Assembly: GCF_011634895.1 (NCBI RefSeq)
Contig: NZ_SIRR01000003.1
Location: forward strand, 1-64,000
From: Rheinheimera pleomorphica
GTDB lineage: Bacteria > Pseudomonadota > Gammaproteobacteria > Enterobacterales > Alteromonadaceae
Length of the DNA: 64,000 nucleotides
Direction: 5' to 3'
A model generated the notes under the pieces. That model was not told the DNA's origin. It worked only from the letters and a program-made list of their open reading frames with translations, and ran no database searches. Positions 36,069-44,772 of this stretch are shown here, one piece after another. Both the position numbers and the translations under genes were made by a program. Every line of letters starts with the position of its first letter. Positions within the stretch are counted from its first letter, which is position 1.

Positions 36069-38000
36069 TCAGGGCAACTGTTTGGCTTGCAGCGCGGCGA
36101 TAAAGGGCAGTTCAAAGTAGAAGCAACTGCCTTTGCCCGGCGCAGGCTGATAGCCCATATTGCCCTGCATCTGGTTAATTAAGCTGCGGCTAATCGCCAG
36201 GCCTAAACCGGTGCCGCTGTGCTGGCGCTGCTCTGAACTGTCTGCCTGACTAAACCGGCTAAACAGGCGCGGCATAAAATGTTCCGCCACCCCCTGGCCC
36301 TGATCCTGCACTGTCACGCGGATAGCGTCTGCTACCCGGCTGACAGTCACCATCACCACACTGTCCCGGGGCGAAAACTTAATGGCGTTACCCAGCAGAT
36401 GGCGCACCACCTGTTGCAGATGCCTGGGATCGGCATTCACCACCACCTGGCTTAAGTTATCCGGGCAGTTTAGCGTCAGCGTAATAGCTGGTTGCAGTAA
36501 CTGCATGTCGTGAATGACCTGCGCCAGCAAGGGCTGCAACGGCAGTGGTGTCAGCTGCATTGCTATAGTGCCACTGGCAATTTTTTCCACATCAAGCAGC
36601 TCATTAACCAGGCTACTAAGCTGTTGGCAGCTGCTATGTGCCAGCTGCAACATGCGCTGTTGCGAGGCGGTCATTTCCCCCAGCGCGCCCGATATCGCCA
36701 GCCCCAAAGCGGCAGAAATAGAACTTAGCGGCGTGCGCAATTCGTGACTGACGGTAGAGATAAATTGCTGCTTTAGCTGCTCGGTCTGGTGGCGTTCAGA
36801 TAAGTCGCGCAGCACCAGCAACTGCTTGGCCTGCTGGTGCAGGCGGATTTGGCTGCGGTTTACCGCCATCGGGAACTGGCTGTTATCGCGGCGCCGGCCC
36901 AGGGTTTCAAACTCGGTTTTGGCGTTCGAGGTGGCGCTGTACACTTCGTCCAGCCGCTGCGGATCGGCCAGTAATATCGACCAGTGCTGGCCAGCTAAAG
37001 ATGCCGTGCTATGGCCAAACATCGGGTAGCAGGACATATTCACCTGTTCAATAGTGCCATCTGGGTCGGTGGTAATAATGGCATCATTCACATTGTCCAT
37101 AATGCTTTGTAAATACGCCTTGTTGCGCTGCTGCGCCAGCACCGAGTTGCGTAAATGCTGGCGAGACATAAACAGCCAGATCAGCAAACTGGCAAGCAGC
37201 AGGGTAAAACCATAGGCGGTCGCACGGATTTGCGCGCTGCGATCTGCCGGCTGGCTGGCCGAGCGCACGGCCATTTGCCACAATGCACCGCGCAGGCTGA
37301 TCCCCAGCAGCAGGCTGTCATCGTAAAACAGGCTGTCATTACCATAAAATGCCGGGCTGGCGCGGCCTTCGGGTGACAAGCTGCGCAGTGCCACCTGTAC
37401 TTCCTGCTCTGAGGTTTGCCTTTCCAGCAGGGTCCAGACCGAGTTAATGTCGACAACGGTACTGATAATGCCCCAATAAGTGTCGGCATTCATATACACC
37501 GGCATGCGGTAGATAAATGCTGTGCCGCCCTGTACCAAAGCCACGGGCCCCACCAAACGCGCCTCGCGCTGGGTGATAATGGCTTCAATATCGGGCCATT
37601 GCTCTGTTAAGTCGGGGTAGTAGATGCCAATGGCCTTTTCATTGCCGCTTAGCGGATAGACGTAACGCAAAGTATTACCCGGGGCAATGCCAATATTGCG
37701 GATATGCCGCGCCTGGTGTGCCAGCTCTGGCAATAATAAATGCATCTCGGCCGGCGACACCTGGCCATTATTGGCCTGCACATGGGCAGCCAGGCCTATT
37801 GTCAGGTACAGCGGAATATTCAGCTCCGACTCAATCAACGCCCTTAACTGACCGGCACTGGCAATCTCGTGGCGCAACTGTTCGCTACGGGCATGTTGCT
37901 GCTCATGCTGTACCAGGGTTTCAGTGGCATAAAAGGCGCTACCCAGCAGCACCAGCAACAGCAGCCATTGCCAGTAAGAAAGTAAAAATTTATTGCGCAT
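36069..38000 (-). CDS. CHASE-PAS sensor histidine kinase
   Basis: Membrane sensor kinase of 643 residues. First helix at about 8-28. A periplasmic CHASE-type domain (about 50-250) includes YVYPLSGNEKAIGI. The second helix lies at about 268-288, followed by a PAS domain (about 300-400). The HisKA domain has the phosphorylated histidine H419 in TVSHELRTPLSS. The HATPase domain has an N box (HLLGNAIKFSP) and G boxes (DQGQGV, GTGLGLAI). There is no receiver domain, and no response-regulator gene is next to it, so it is an orphan here. The CHASE ligand cannot be told from sequence. Confidence 0.92.
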   Translation of the reverse strand: MRNKFLLSYWQWLLLLVLLGSAFYATETLVQHEQQHARSEQLRHEIASAGQLRALIESELNIPLYLTIGLAAHVQANNGQVSPAEMHLLLPELAHQARHIRNIGIAPGNTLRYVYPLSGNEKAIGIYYPDLTEQWPDIEAIITQREARLVGPVALVQGGTAFIYRMPVYMNADTYWGIISTVVDINSVWTLLERQTSEQEVQVALRSLSPEGRASPAFYGNDSLFYDDSLLLGISLRGALWQMAVRSASQPADRSAQIRATAYGFTLLLASLLIWLFMSRQHLRNSVLAQQRNKAYLQSIMDNVNDAIITTDPDGTIEQVNMSCYPMFGHSTASLAGQHWSILLADPQRLDEVYSATSNAKTEFETLGRRRDNSQFPMAVNRSQIRLHQQAKQLLVLRDLSERHQTEQLKQQFISTVSHELRTPLSSISAALGLAISGALGEMTASQQRMLQLAHSSCQQLSSLVNELLDVEKIASGTIAMQLTPLPLQPLLAQVIHDMQLLQPAITLTLNCPDNLSQVVVNADPRHLQQVVRHLLGNAIKFSPRDSVVMVTVSRVADAIRVTVQDQGQGVAEHFMPRLFSRFSQADSSEQRQHSGTGLGLAISRSLINQMQGNMGYQPAPGKGSCFYFELPFIAALQAKQLP

Positions 38001-38112
38001 TCGTTAATGAGTCGTGCCAGAAGTAAAGTCAGCCACCACTCTAGCGCTAAGGCGCCAAGCTTGTAAATACGCCGGGTTAAACTGAGTGTTGAAAAAACGC
38101 GCAGCTAAGCAA

Positions 38113-38141
38113 TAGACACACACCGCAAGGCTGTCTATAAT
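38113..38141 (+). promoter_or_regulatory. tRNA-Arg promoter
   Basis: A near-consensus sigma-70 promoter: TAGACA at 38113-38118, a 17-bp spacer, TATAAT at 38136-38141, then a GC-rich discriminator GCGCAG typical of stable-RNA promoters under stringent control. The mature tRNA begins 29 bp after the -10. Confidence 0.85.
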
Positions 38142-38169
38142 GCGCAGCTTCTGCATCACTGCAGATTGC

Positions 38170-38246
<77 letters not shown>

Positions 38247-38254
38247 TAAACGTC

Positions 38255-38278
38255 AAAACCGCCATTTCGGCGGTTTTT
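38255..38278 (+). terminator. tRNA-Arg terminator
   Basis: Nine-base-pair stem AAAACCGCC/GGCGGTTTT with loop ATTTC and a T run, 8 bp after the tRNA. Confidence 0.85.
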
Positions 38279-38317
38279 GCGTTTATAGTCCCCGTAGGAA
38301 GCAAACCTTAGGTTCGA

Positions 38318-38340
38318 CCAAATCGTCAGGAACGATTTGG
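38318..38340 (+). other. Perfect hairpin within the tRNA-end repeat unit
   Basis: CCAAATCGT and ACGATTTGG form a perfect 9-bp stem around a 5-nt loop (CAGGA), in the 157-bp spacer between the tRNA and the copy of its 3' end. It has no T tract, so it is more likely an RNA or DNA structural element than a terminator. Confidence 0.6.
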
Positions 38341-38384
38341 AACAGCTCCGCTGGCCCGCAGGGCGAGGGCAGGACAGCCCGAGT

Positions 38385-38405
38385 AATCCTATCGGGTGCG
38401 CCATA
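38385..38405 (+). repeat. Direct repeat of the tRNA-Arg 3' end
   Basis: Twenty-one bases from the T-arm through CCA and two bases beyond (38228-38248) recur exactly at 38385-38405. The unit length is 157 bp. It could be an attachment-site copy left by an integrating element or a tRNA-end tandem repeat like those behind E. coli tyrT. The AT-rich defence island starts directly behind it. No integrase gene is present. Confidence 0.85.
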
Positions 38406-38411
38406 TAAATC

Positions 38412-38442
38412 AAGGTCTTAGCTGAAAAGCGAGACCTTTTTT
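38412..38442 (+). terminator. Second terminator behind the tRNA-end repeat
   Basis: Stem AAGGTCT/AGACCTT with an inner GC..GC pair and a run of six T residues on the + strand. It would end any transcript reading through the tRNA terminator and the repeated 3' end. Confidence 0.7.
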
Positions 38443-38501
38443 ATGCCTTTAATTTTTCGGTGTAGCGTCTATGTAGCAATTCAGAGCGCTTGATCTTTGG
38501 T

Positions 38502-38711
38502 TTAGCGACTAAAGCTATAAACATTTTTAATATTTTGCGCAAAGTAAGAGCCATGTGACCCAGCTTCCATCAGTTCCTTCCATACATATTCAGGAACATC
38601 AAAGTATTGATATACTGTGCCAGCAATAAACTCGATTTCTAGGACATTTGAATTTAGGTCATACCCTATCGAACTAATATTTGATGATGATACTGGTTGT
38701 CTCTCCATCAT
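38502..38711 (-). CDS. KTSC-domain small protein in SIR2-HerA operon
   Basis: A 69-residue protein that is almost entirely a KTSC domain: SSNISSIGYD, LEIEFIAGTVYQYFDVP, VWKEL, then GSHGSYFAQNIKNVYSFSR. KTSC domains are small, of poorly defined function, and found alone or fused to nucleic-acid enzymes. It starts in a 4-bp ATGA overlap with the HerA gene, so the two are translationally coupled. This suggests a functional part of the same system rather than a passenger. It is the last gene of the operon and lies nearest the tRNA. Confidence 0.8.
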   Translation of the reverse strand: MMERQPVSSSNISSIGYDLNSNVLEIEFIAGTVYQYFDVPEYVWKELMEAGSHGSYFAQNIKNVYSFSR

Positions 38712-40483
38712 TTGTCTCCTTTTTTATTTTTAGCATCTTGTTGACGCCAGCAATTTATAAAGTCTTTAAAATCAGACTCTTCATATTTTAAAGACCAATT
38801 TTGACTTACTTTGGGATCTTGGCTGTCAGGGAACTGGCCATCCTTGGGTAAACGGAACTTAAATCTCATCGGAAGTTTTGCAGCTTCGCCAGTGACGATA
38901 GCTTCACCTGTCCGAAGAACTGGCAGAGAATCCACGATACCGGTTAAACCATCCGACATTGCTGCTTTTACTCTGTTCCGGTCTGTTGCATTTGTAATCC
39001 GAAGGGAGAATATTGTGCCGCATTGAGAGAGTATTGTTTCGTCTATCTCCGACGGTCTTTGACTTATAAGCATGGAACCTACGCCAAACTTACGCCCCTC
39101 TTTCGCAATTCGTCTTACCATCTGCTTAGCTAGGCCAGAGTTATCAGAAGACAAGTACCGATGAGCTTCTTCCAGAACTAGTAATATTGGGTTTTGCTTA
39201 AATCCATTTTCTAAGTGTCGGCTCCAAATTGCAGCTTCAAATAGGATATCTAGTACAGAACCAAGAAGAAGCTCTAAACGGGCAGTTGGCATACCAGATA
39301 AATCAATTATTGTAATAGGTTTGCTGCTACCGACCCATTCTGAGACTAATGCATCTAGGTCTTTTGATATTTTGTTGTCTTTGTCAGGATTCCAATCTGA
39401 CGGCTCTAAAAGAAACTTGTACTGACTATCTAACAACCGAGATTTCATTAAGTCTAGTTGCTTGCTCCAGCTATTCGGTCCACCTTTGAATGGTGGCGCG
39501 CTACCTGTACCCGGTGGAGTAAATCGAGGAGGAATAAGATTTTCGGCACAACCCATACCATCTTCTTTAAAAGCTGGCGAGTCGGTTTTATCCTTTTCCT
39601 TCCAAGTAACATTATCCACAAACGTAAGGTCATACCAGATTTGTTTAAGGCGGAAAGGCAGAGGAGTAGATGCTGTTATTTTATAGTCTTTTATGTTTAG
39701 TTCAGGGTGTTCTCTCGCAAATTTCTTTTTGTCTTCTAGAATCAGCTCATTAAATTTGTTTCTTAAGTTCTCGTTTTGTCCACACAAAAATTCAATAAGG
39801 TTATCAGAAGAAATGCACCAATATGGGATATGAAAATTTCTTTCCCCCTCGCTTGGACTGATCGAAAAGACTTCGGAAATGTCTCCTAGAGCAGCAGCAT
39901 ACTCTCCGTGTATGTCAAATAACACTATCCTCGCTGAGGGCATTAAGACATTGTCTTGGTGATTAGTCACTATTGAGCGAAGTAAGCTCGCGACGCTGGT
40001 CGACTTACCCGCGCCAGTTGAACCAAGAATTGCGGAATGTTTGTTAACTAGGCTGTCTAAATCAATACTGACTTTTATACTGTCAGAACTTGAAAGCCTC
40101 CCAACGGTAATCTGGCCATTAGTGTTATTTCCATATATTTTCTTTAAATCATTTTCAGTAACTAAATGAACTTCGTCTGAGATGCTAGGGTATTGCCCGA
40201 TACCACGCTCGAAATCTGAACCAATAACTTCGCCAACCAACTCAGCTTTTAAGATTCTTGTATCTAAATCAGTATTTGATGGTGATTCAGACGTTTCCGA
40301 TATGACGCCATACAAATCATTGTAGCCCTGAGGAATTCTTATAAAGCTCCCGACTTGTCCAACTCTGTGAGTTCTGCCTTCGATTATGAGTAATCCCGAT
40401 TTTATTTGCGGAGTTACTTCTATATTTACTGATGCTCCGGAAACCGAAGTAACTTTGCCAAGATATGTCGGCTCAAATGCCAT
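38708..40483 (-). CDS. HerA-type hexameric ATPase/helicase of a SIR2-HerA defence pair
   Basis: 591 residues from the ATG at 40483, which has a GAGGAT ribosome site and overlaps the SIR2 stop by 11 bp; an upstream in-frame start is less likely. N-terminal HAS-barrel (about 5-65: LGKVTSVSGASVNIEV, GSFIRIPQG). FtsK/HerA ATPase core: Walker A GSTGAGKS at 154-161, LFDIHGEY at 188-195, Walker B VLEEAH at 436-441, sensor-like SMLISQRPSEID and a distal LRITNATDRNRV. A Pro/Gly-rich insert lies at about 312-340. Paired SIR2-HerA proteins form large complexes that deplete NAD or degrade nucleic acid during phage infection (family knowledge). Codon use is AT-rich compared with flanking genes. Confidence 0.92.
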   Translation of the reverse strand: MAFEPTYLGKVTSVSGASVNIEVTPQIKSGLLIIEGRTHRVGQVGSFIRIPQGYNDLYGVISETSESPSNTDLDTRILKAELVGEVIGSDFERGIGQYPSISDEVHLVTENDLKKIYGNNTNGQITVGRLSSSDSIKVSIDLDSLVNKHSAILGSTGAGKSTSVASLLRSIVTNHQDNVLMPSARIVLFDIHGEYAAALGDISEVFSISPSEGERNFHIPYWCISSDNLIEFLCGQNENLRNKFNELILEDKKKFAREHPELNIKDYKITASTPLPFRLKQIWYDLTFVDNVTWKEKDKTDSPAFKEDGMGCAENLIPPRFTPPGTGSAPPFKGGPNSWSKQLDLMKSRLLDSQYKFLLEPSDWNPDKDNKISKDLDALVSEWVGSSKPITIIDLSGMPTARLELLLGSVLDILFEAAIWSRHLENGFKQNPILLVLEEAHRYLSSDNSGLAKQMVRRIAKEGRKFGVGSMLISQRPSEIDETILSQCGTIFSLRITNATDRNRVKAAMSDGLTGIVDSLPVLRTGEAIVTGEAAKLPMRFKFRLPKDGQFPDSQDPKVSQNWSLKYEESDFKDFINCWRQQDAKNKKGDK

Positions 40484-41687
40484 CGTTGTTATCCTCATTG
40501 TTTTTATCAACAAGAGCTTCAGCTAAAGCGCTTACCAAATCTGGGATAACAGTTGACTTTCCTCCACTTGAACCCGCGAGAAACTTACAAAACGATTTAA
40601 AATCACCCAGCAAATAACTATCGTCTTGCCAGTATTCCCCTCGAATTGGCGCCCAATTTTTACTTGGTGGTTCACCTAGCTTCCATTTCGCACAGACACC
40701 ATTAATTGTTGCACCGTTTCTGCAATAAACACTCATATTTGGTCTTCGGGATGCAATGCTTAGCGCATGAGATTCTTCTTCAAGTTTCTTGAATTGAAAA
40801 GCGATTAATGCAGACGATCCATTTGCTGCTAAGCATTCATCCAATTTGTTTGTTATGTGCGCATCTGCAAACGAGAATCCGGCTGTTAGCAAAAGGCTAT
40901 CAGGCTCTAATAGGAAATTCTTTAGACGCTCGAAAAGAGCCGAGAACGGAGCGGCCTGAGTCTGATCGTATTTTAAATGCGAGGGATAAACCATCGTTCC
41001 ATCGTCGTTTCCAGCAGAACGAATAACTTCACCTTTTGTATTTTTTGACCAGTTAATTGAGCCATGCAGCTTCCAAAGACGAACCCACCGTGCTGGCAAA
41101 TTGTTAGTAGATATCGTAGATGGGTCGAAAAATGCAGTTCTTGAACCTGAAAAACCATCAAAGTACGGGGTTCTGGTTCTTTCCAACGCTTCTTCAATTA
41201 ACAGATCATAATTCGTTGTAAAGATCTCGACAGCGTGTTCTCTGTTAATGCCATTTATCCAGGAAACTAGGTTGGAAAATGGGTTCTCACCATCAGGTAA
41301 TTGCTTGCTTACTACTTTTTTTATTTCCTGACATATTTTTTTAGAGAGATTGTCGTAATCTGTCGCTTCAAAGTTGTGAACTTTTGCAGTGCCAATTACT
41401 TCTGCAAGAGATCTAATCCGACTCAAAATTAACTCTATGTTATTGCTGCCAATATCTTTCTGGATGTTTTCATAAGCAGCTTTTTCATTGTCAGTTAAAG
41501 TAGATATGACAATTTTTGTTAAACCCGCAATATCAGGGATCAAAGACTCCCAATTTTTATCGGTTCCTACATTTATGCTTACTGGGGCTCCGGCTCCAAT
41601 CAATATGCCAATTTTCTTTCTTCCACTCGTGAGGATATGTTTCAAATCGTACATATATTGATCTGGATTGTGGACGGTATCGACCAT
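40473..41687 (-). CDS. SIR2-domain NADase-like protein of a SIR2-HerA defence pair
   Basis: 404 residues. The SIR2 fold is visible: ILIGAGAPVS (GAG at 31-33) binds the dinucleotide, TTNYD lies at 157-161, KLHGSINW at 206-213 with the catalytic-type H208, and GFSFADAHI at 270-278. It lacks the zinc-binding cysteine pairs of true deacetylase sirtuins, as do antiphage SIR2 proteins that cleave NAD. The C-terminal 100 residues are unassigned and may bind HerA. It overlaps herA by 11 bp and follows the CoiA-like gene by 39 bp. It probably acts as the effector, killing or arresting infected cells. Confidence 0.9.
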   Translation of the reverse strand: MVDTVHNPDQYMYDLKHILTSGRKKIGILIGAGAPVSINVGTDKNWESLIPDIAGLTKIVISTLTDNEKAAYENIQKDIGSNNIELILSRIRSLAEVIGTAKVHNFEATDYDNLSKKICQEIKKVVSKQLPDGENPFSNLVSWINGINREHAVEIFTTNYDLLIEEALERTRTPYFDGFSGSRTAFFDPSTISTNNLPARWVRLWKLHGSINWSKNTKGEVIRSAGNDDGTMVYPSHLKYDQTQAAPFSALFERLKNFLLEPDSLLLTAGFSFADAHITNKLDECLAANGSSALIAFQFKKLEEESHALSIASRRPNMSVYCRNGATINGVCAKWKLGEPPSKNWAPIRGEYWQDDSYLLGDFKSFCKFLAGSSGGKSTVIPDLVSALAEALVDKNNEDNNDGI

Positions 41688-41726
41688 TGTTGATTCCCTT
41701 TAAATCTGCATTTATTGTTATTCAAC

Positions 41727-42584
41727 TCATTGAGTTAGATCAGATTTGTACCTTCTAAGCACAATGTAATCTAATTGACCACACCATATTACAGGCTTGC
41801 CTGATGATGCGAAGTAGCAATTTCCTATAACCAAAACGTGGCATCCTGCAAGGTTGTCCAAAGATCCTTCGACTTTGAAATACCGTCTGAACTCATCTGC
41901 AATTTCGGGGTTTATTGAAACGCTTAGCCCATCGTTCCGACTTCCAGCGTTCAACCATAACTTACCATCAGCGGTATATCCCGCATCACTTATAAAGCCC
42001 CAAAAAATACGGTTTGTGTCTCTCAAGTTTTCATTAATATCTTTGAAGTTTACGAATAGGTCTTTTGCAATTTCAGGCAAGCCTTGAACAGGGCTATTAG
42101 GAATGAAGACTTTTGACTCTGAAAAGTACAGTTTGTCTGAGCGGACTAGTTTGTATAGTAGGTTCTTCAGCGTCATATGCGCAGGAAAATCCTTACCTCC
42201 ACCATTTTCAACTTTAGTTGCTATACGGTGTTGCCCTTGCGGATCGATATCTTTTGGATCTTGCTGCTTAACGTCGATGGAATAGTCTTTCTCAAGGCCT
42301 AAATCCAGAATGATTCCACTGTCGGGATTTGCCGCAGGGAATTCACTTCCGCCATCTCCTTCGCCAATTTGTTCGTAAGTTGTCGCATAGCCACAACCCT
42401 CAACATGATGCGCACAGAAATGAGGTACTTTATTGCCATAGCTGGCTTTTCTGAACCAAGCATCACCCTCACAAGAAGGGCACTTTAGATTACGTCTGAG
42501 TTTGGTATAAACCGCCTCACCTAAATCGAAAAAATCTTGAGCGACCCATTCTTTACCATCAATGGTACAAAACGCTACATCCAT
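41727..42584 (-). CDS. Uncharacterised zinc-ribbon protein, CoiA-like N-terminus
   Basis: 285 residues from the ATG at 42584, or 299 from an ATG at 42626; neither start has a strong ribosome site. The N-terminus (about 1-70) resembles the CoiA-type zinc segment: CPSC at 35-38, then VPHFCAHH (55-60) and Cys64, a possible Cys/His zinc site. The rest is not recognised. A middle region has TLKNLLYKLVRSDKLYF, and a beta-rich C-terminus has LDNLAGCHVLVIGNCYF and PVIWCGQLDYIVLRRY, which could be an OB-like nucleic-acid-binding fold (weak guess). It is the first gene of the AT-rich operon, 39 bp before the SIR2 gene, and so a candidate sensor or regulator of it. Confidence 0.7.
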   Translation of the reverse strand: MDVAFCTIDGKEWVAQDFFDLGEAVYTKLRRNLKCPSCEGDAWFRKASYGNKVPHFCAHHVEGCGYATTYEQIGEGDGGSEFPAANPDSGIILDLGLEKDYSIDVKQQDPKDIDPQGQHRIATKVENGGGKDFPAHMTLKNLLYKLVRSDKLYFSESKVFIPNSPVQGLPEIAKDLFVNFKDINENLRDTNRIFWGFISDAGYTADGKLWLNAGSRNDGLSVSINPEIADEFRRYFKVEGSLDNLAGCHVLVIGNCYFASSGKPVIWCGQLDYIVLRRYKSDLTQ

Positions 42585-42723
42585 ATACGACCTGTGTACT
42601 AAAAATTGAGATATCACGCCTAACATACGACGAAGTTAAAATGGGAACAATACGGATTAAGTGATAAAGATTCGATATTTATCTAATGGGGCGGAGTTAT
42701 AGTAGAAGTGAAAATGATGATAT

Positions 42724-42772
42724 ACCTGTGCCACCTGTACCAAGTACATAAATTGGCACAGGTGGTACAGGT
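42724..42772. promoter_or_regulatory. 18-bp inverted repeat upstream of the SIR2-HerA operon
   Basis: ACCTGTGCCACCTGTACC (42724-42741) faces GGCACAGGTGGTACAGGT (42755-42772) across 13 bp. The arms pair at 16 of 18 positions. Each arm is itself a tandem of CCTGT half-sites. It lies about 140-190 bp upstream of the operon start, so an operator or a stable RNA/DNA hairpin is likely. Confidence 0.65.
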
Positions 42773-42897
42773 TTGGTCAAAAGAATAACTCTTCTTGTTT
42801 ATGCCCGAGTTTGGCGGCAAAACTTGCTCTAATATCGTCGGTGTTGCAGAGGTTGTAATGAAGATCTCTTCCTCGCCTACCGACATTTGGCACCATT

Positions 42898-42926
42898 ATG
42901 GCGCAGTTTTGTCTGAACTGCGCCAT
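42898..42926. other. Perfect 11-bp hairpin
   Basis: ATGGCGCAGTT and AACTGCGCCAT pair perfectly around a 7-nt loop (TTGTCTG). No long T tract follows on either strand, so a terminator is possible but not typical. It may mark the host side of the island junction. Confidence 0.55.
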
Positions 42927-43159
42927 TTACCCGAAAGCAGTCATGATAGCAGAGGGCGGTTCACCCGGGTCTGCTCTGCTGTTTACTGGCGCGTTAGGTT
43001 TTTTATACGTTACAGCGTAATTTGTACGCGCGACGTGGTTTCGCCTGTGCTAGTTTTTTGTGCCAGCGCAAAGCCGTTGCAATTAAGGTGTAAATGACTT
43101 GGCAGCTGCTGCTTAGGCCGTTAGATTAGCCTTATGTAACGCCATTAAGCCTGCCGCCA

Positions 43160-44725
43160 ATGAGCAAAACCACTACCAACAATAAAACCATGCAGCTGAC
43201 GTTAAAGCGGGTAGGTATAGACACCTACCGCGAAAACGTGGCCTATTTACACCGTGACTGCGACATTTACCGCGCTGAGGGCTTTCAGGCGCTGGCGAAA
43301 ATTGAGGTGCAGGCCAATGGCAAGCGTATTTTAGCCAGCCTGAACGTGGTGGACGACACCAGTATTGTGGGCTGTCAGCAGCTGGGTTTGTCGGAAGAGG
43401 CCTTTAGCATGCTGGGTGCCGGTGATGGCAGCGCGGTGACGGTGTCACCGGCTGAGCCGGCGCGCTCTATCCCGGCGCTGCACCGCAAAATTGCCGGCGA
43501 GCGGCTAACTGCCGATGATTTCAACCGCATTGTGCAGGATATTGCCAACCACCGCTATTCGAAAATAGAACTAACCGCTTTTGTCGTCGCTTGTAATCAG
43601 GGCGAGCTGGACCGCGAAGAAGTGTTCTTTTTAAGCGATGCGATGAGCAAAGTGGGCCGCCATCTGGACTGGCACGAACACCCGGTGGTAGACAAACACT
43701 GCATTGGTGGCATTCCCGGTAACCGCACCTCTATGCTGGTGGTGCCGATAGTGGCAGCGCATGGCATGCTGTGTCCGAAGACCTCGTCGCGCGCCATTAC
43801 CTCACCGGCCGGCACCGCCGATACCATGGAGCTGTTGGCCAATGTCGATATGCCGTTTACCCAGCTGACCGACATCGTACATCGCCACCGTGGCTGCCTG
43901 GCCTGGGGCGGCAGCAGCGACTTATCACCGGCTGATGATGTGCTGATCTCGGTCGAGCGGCCGTTATCCATCGACTCGCCGGGCCAGATGGTGGCGTCTA
44001 TTTTGTCGAAAAAAGTCGCCGCAGGCTCAACCCATTTATTGCTGGATATTCCGCTTGGCCCCACCGCCAAGGTGCGCTCGATGCCCGAGGCGCAAAAGCT
44101 GCGTAAGCTGTTTGAGTTTGTCGCCAAACGCATGGGCATTACCATCGATGTGGTGATCACTGATGGCCGCCAGCCCGTTGGCCGCGGTATAGGTCCGGCG
44201 CTGGAAGCGCGCGATGTAATGCGGGTGCTGCAAAACCACGAACTGGCGCCCAATGATCTACGCCAAAAGGCGCTGCGTTTAGCCGGCCGTATGCTGGAGT
44301 TTGCACCCGATGTACGCGGCGGCGACGGCTTTGCCATCGCCCGTGATATTCTCGACTCGGGCCGGGCGCTGAGCAAAATGCAGGATATTATTGCCGCCCA
44401 GGGTAAAAATGACTTTGACCCGGACGCGCCGCCACTGTCTAAACTCAGTTTTGATGTGTCTGCGCCAGACAGTGGCACCGTTATTGGCATAGATAATGTG
44501 CAGCTGGCGCGTATTGCCCGCTCGGCCGGTGCGCCGCGCGCTAAAGGCTCGGGGGTCGATTTAATGGTAAAACTGGGCGAGCCGGTTACTAAAGGCCAGC
44601 TGCTATACCGGGTGTACGCGGCTTTTCCAACCGAGCTGGAATTTGCCCGTCAGGCCTGTGAGCGTAGCAGTGGTTACACTATCGGGCCGGCCGAGGCGTT
44701 GCAGCCGCTGTTTGTTGAGTACTAG
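43160..44725 (+). CDS. Thymidine/AMP phosphorylase-family protein (type 2)
   Basis: 521 residues, longer than ordinary thymidine phosphorylase (about 440) because of an N-terminal domain (about 1-100), as in archaeal AMP phosphorylase and bacterial putative thymidine phosphorylase 2. Catalytic-region blocks are [41 protein letters not shown] and [15 protein letters not shown]. The Ser/Lys/Thr phosphate-binding cluster ([13 protein letters not shown]) is intact. It probably cleaves a nucleoside or nucleotide with phosphate. Next to a PRPP-synthetase-like gene, an AMP to ribose-1,5-bisphosphate reaction is plausible but inferred. An internal ATG at 43193 is an alternative start. Confidence 0.85.
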   Translation: MSKTTTNNKTMQLTLKRVGIDTYRENVAYLHRDCDIYRAEGFQALAKIEVQANGKRILASLNVVDDTSIVGCQQLGLSEEAFSMLGAGDGSAVTVSPAEPARSIPALHRKIAGERLTADDFNRIVQDIANHRYSKIELTAFVVACNQGELDREEVFFLSDAMSKVGRHLDWHEHPVVDKHCIGGIPGNRTSMLVVPIVAAHGMLCPKTSSRAITSPAGTADTMELLANVDMPFTQLTDIVHRHRGCLAWGGSSDLSPADDVLISVERPLSIDSPGQMVASILSKKVAAGSTHLLLDIPLGPTAKVRSMPEAQKLRKLFEFVAKRMGITIDVVITDGRQPVGRGIGPALEARDVMRVLQNHELAPNDLRQKALRLAGRMLEFAPDVRGGDGFAIARDILDSGRALSKMQDIIAAQGKNDFDPDAPPLSKLSFDVSAPDSGTVIGIDNVQLARIARSAGAPRAKGSGVDLMVKLGEPVTKGQLLYRVYAAFPTELEFARQACERSSGYTIGPAEALQPLFVEY

Positions 44726-44772
44726 CCTTTGTTGAGTGCCAGTGTGTGTGAAATAGCGATGGGAGCCATCTG

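Larger units (their letters stand above)
42585..43159. other. Intergenic boundary of the island
   Basis: About 530 bp without a convincing gene. Left part, AT-rich, holds the promoter region of the defence operon and a large inverted repeat (42724-42772). From about 42880 the composition returns to that of the host, with a strong hairpin at 42898-42926. A + strand open frame at 42795-43097 shows no recognisable protein character. I see no integrase remnant and no good third copy of the tRNA end; only TGCGCCAT at 42919-42926 resembles it. Confidence 0.6.

Noticed and set aside
42919-42929. Third copy of the tRNA end as attR of the island
   Set aside because: Only 8 contiguous bases (TGCGCCAT) match and they form part of a perfect hairpin. 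Too short to claim as an attachment site.
42795-43097. 100-codon open frame on the + strand at the island edge
   Set aside because: No domain, no ribosome site and odd composition; it runs through the hairpin at 42898-42926. Treated as non-coding.
43597-44490. 297-codon open frame opposite the phosphorylase gene
   Set aside because: Its translation is Ser/Arg-rich antisense of a well-conserved gene, a common artefact in GC-rich codons.
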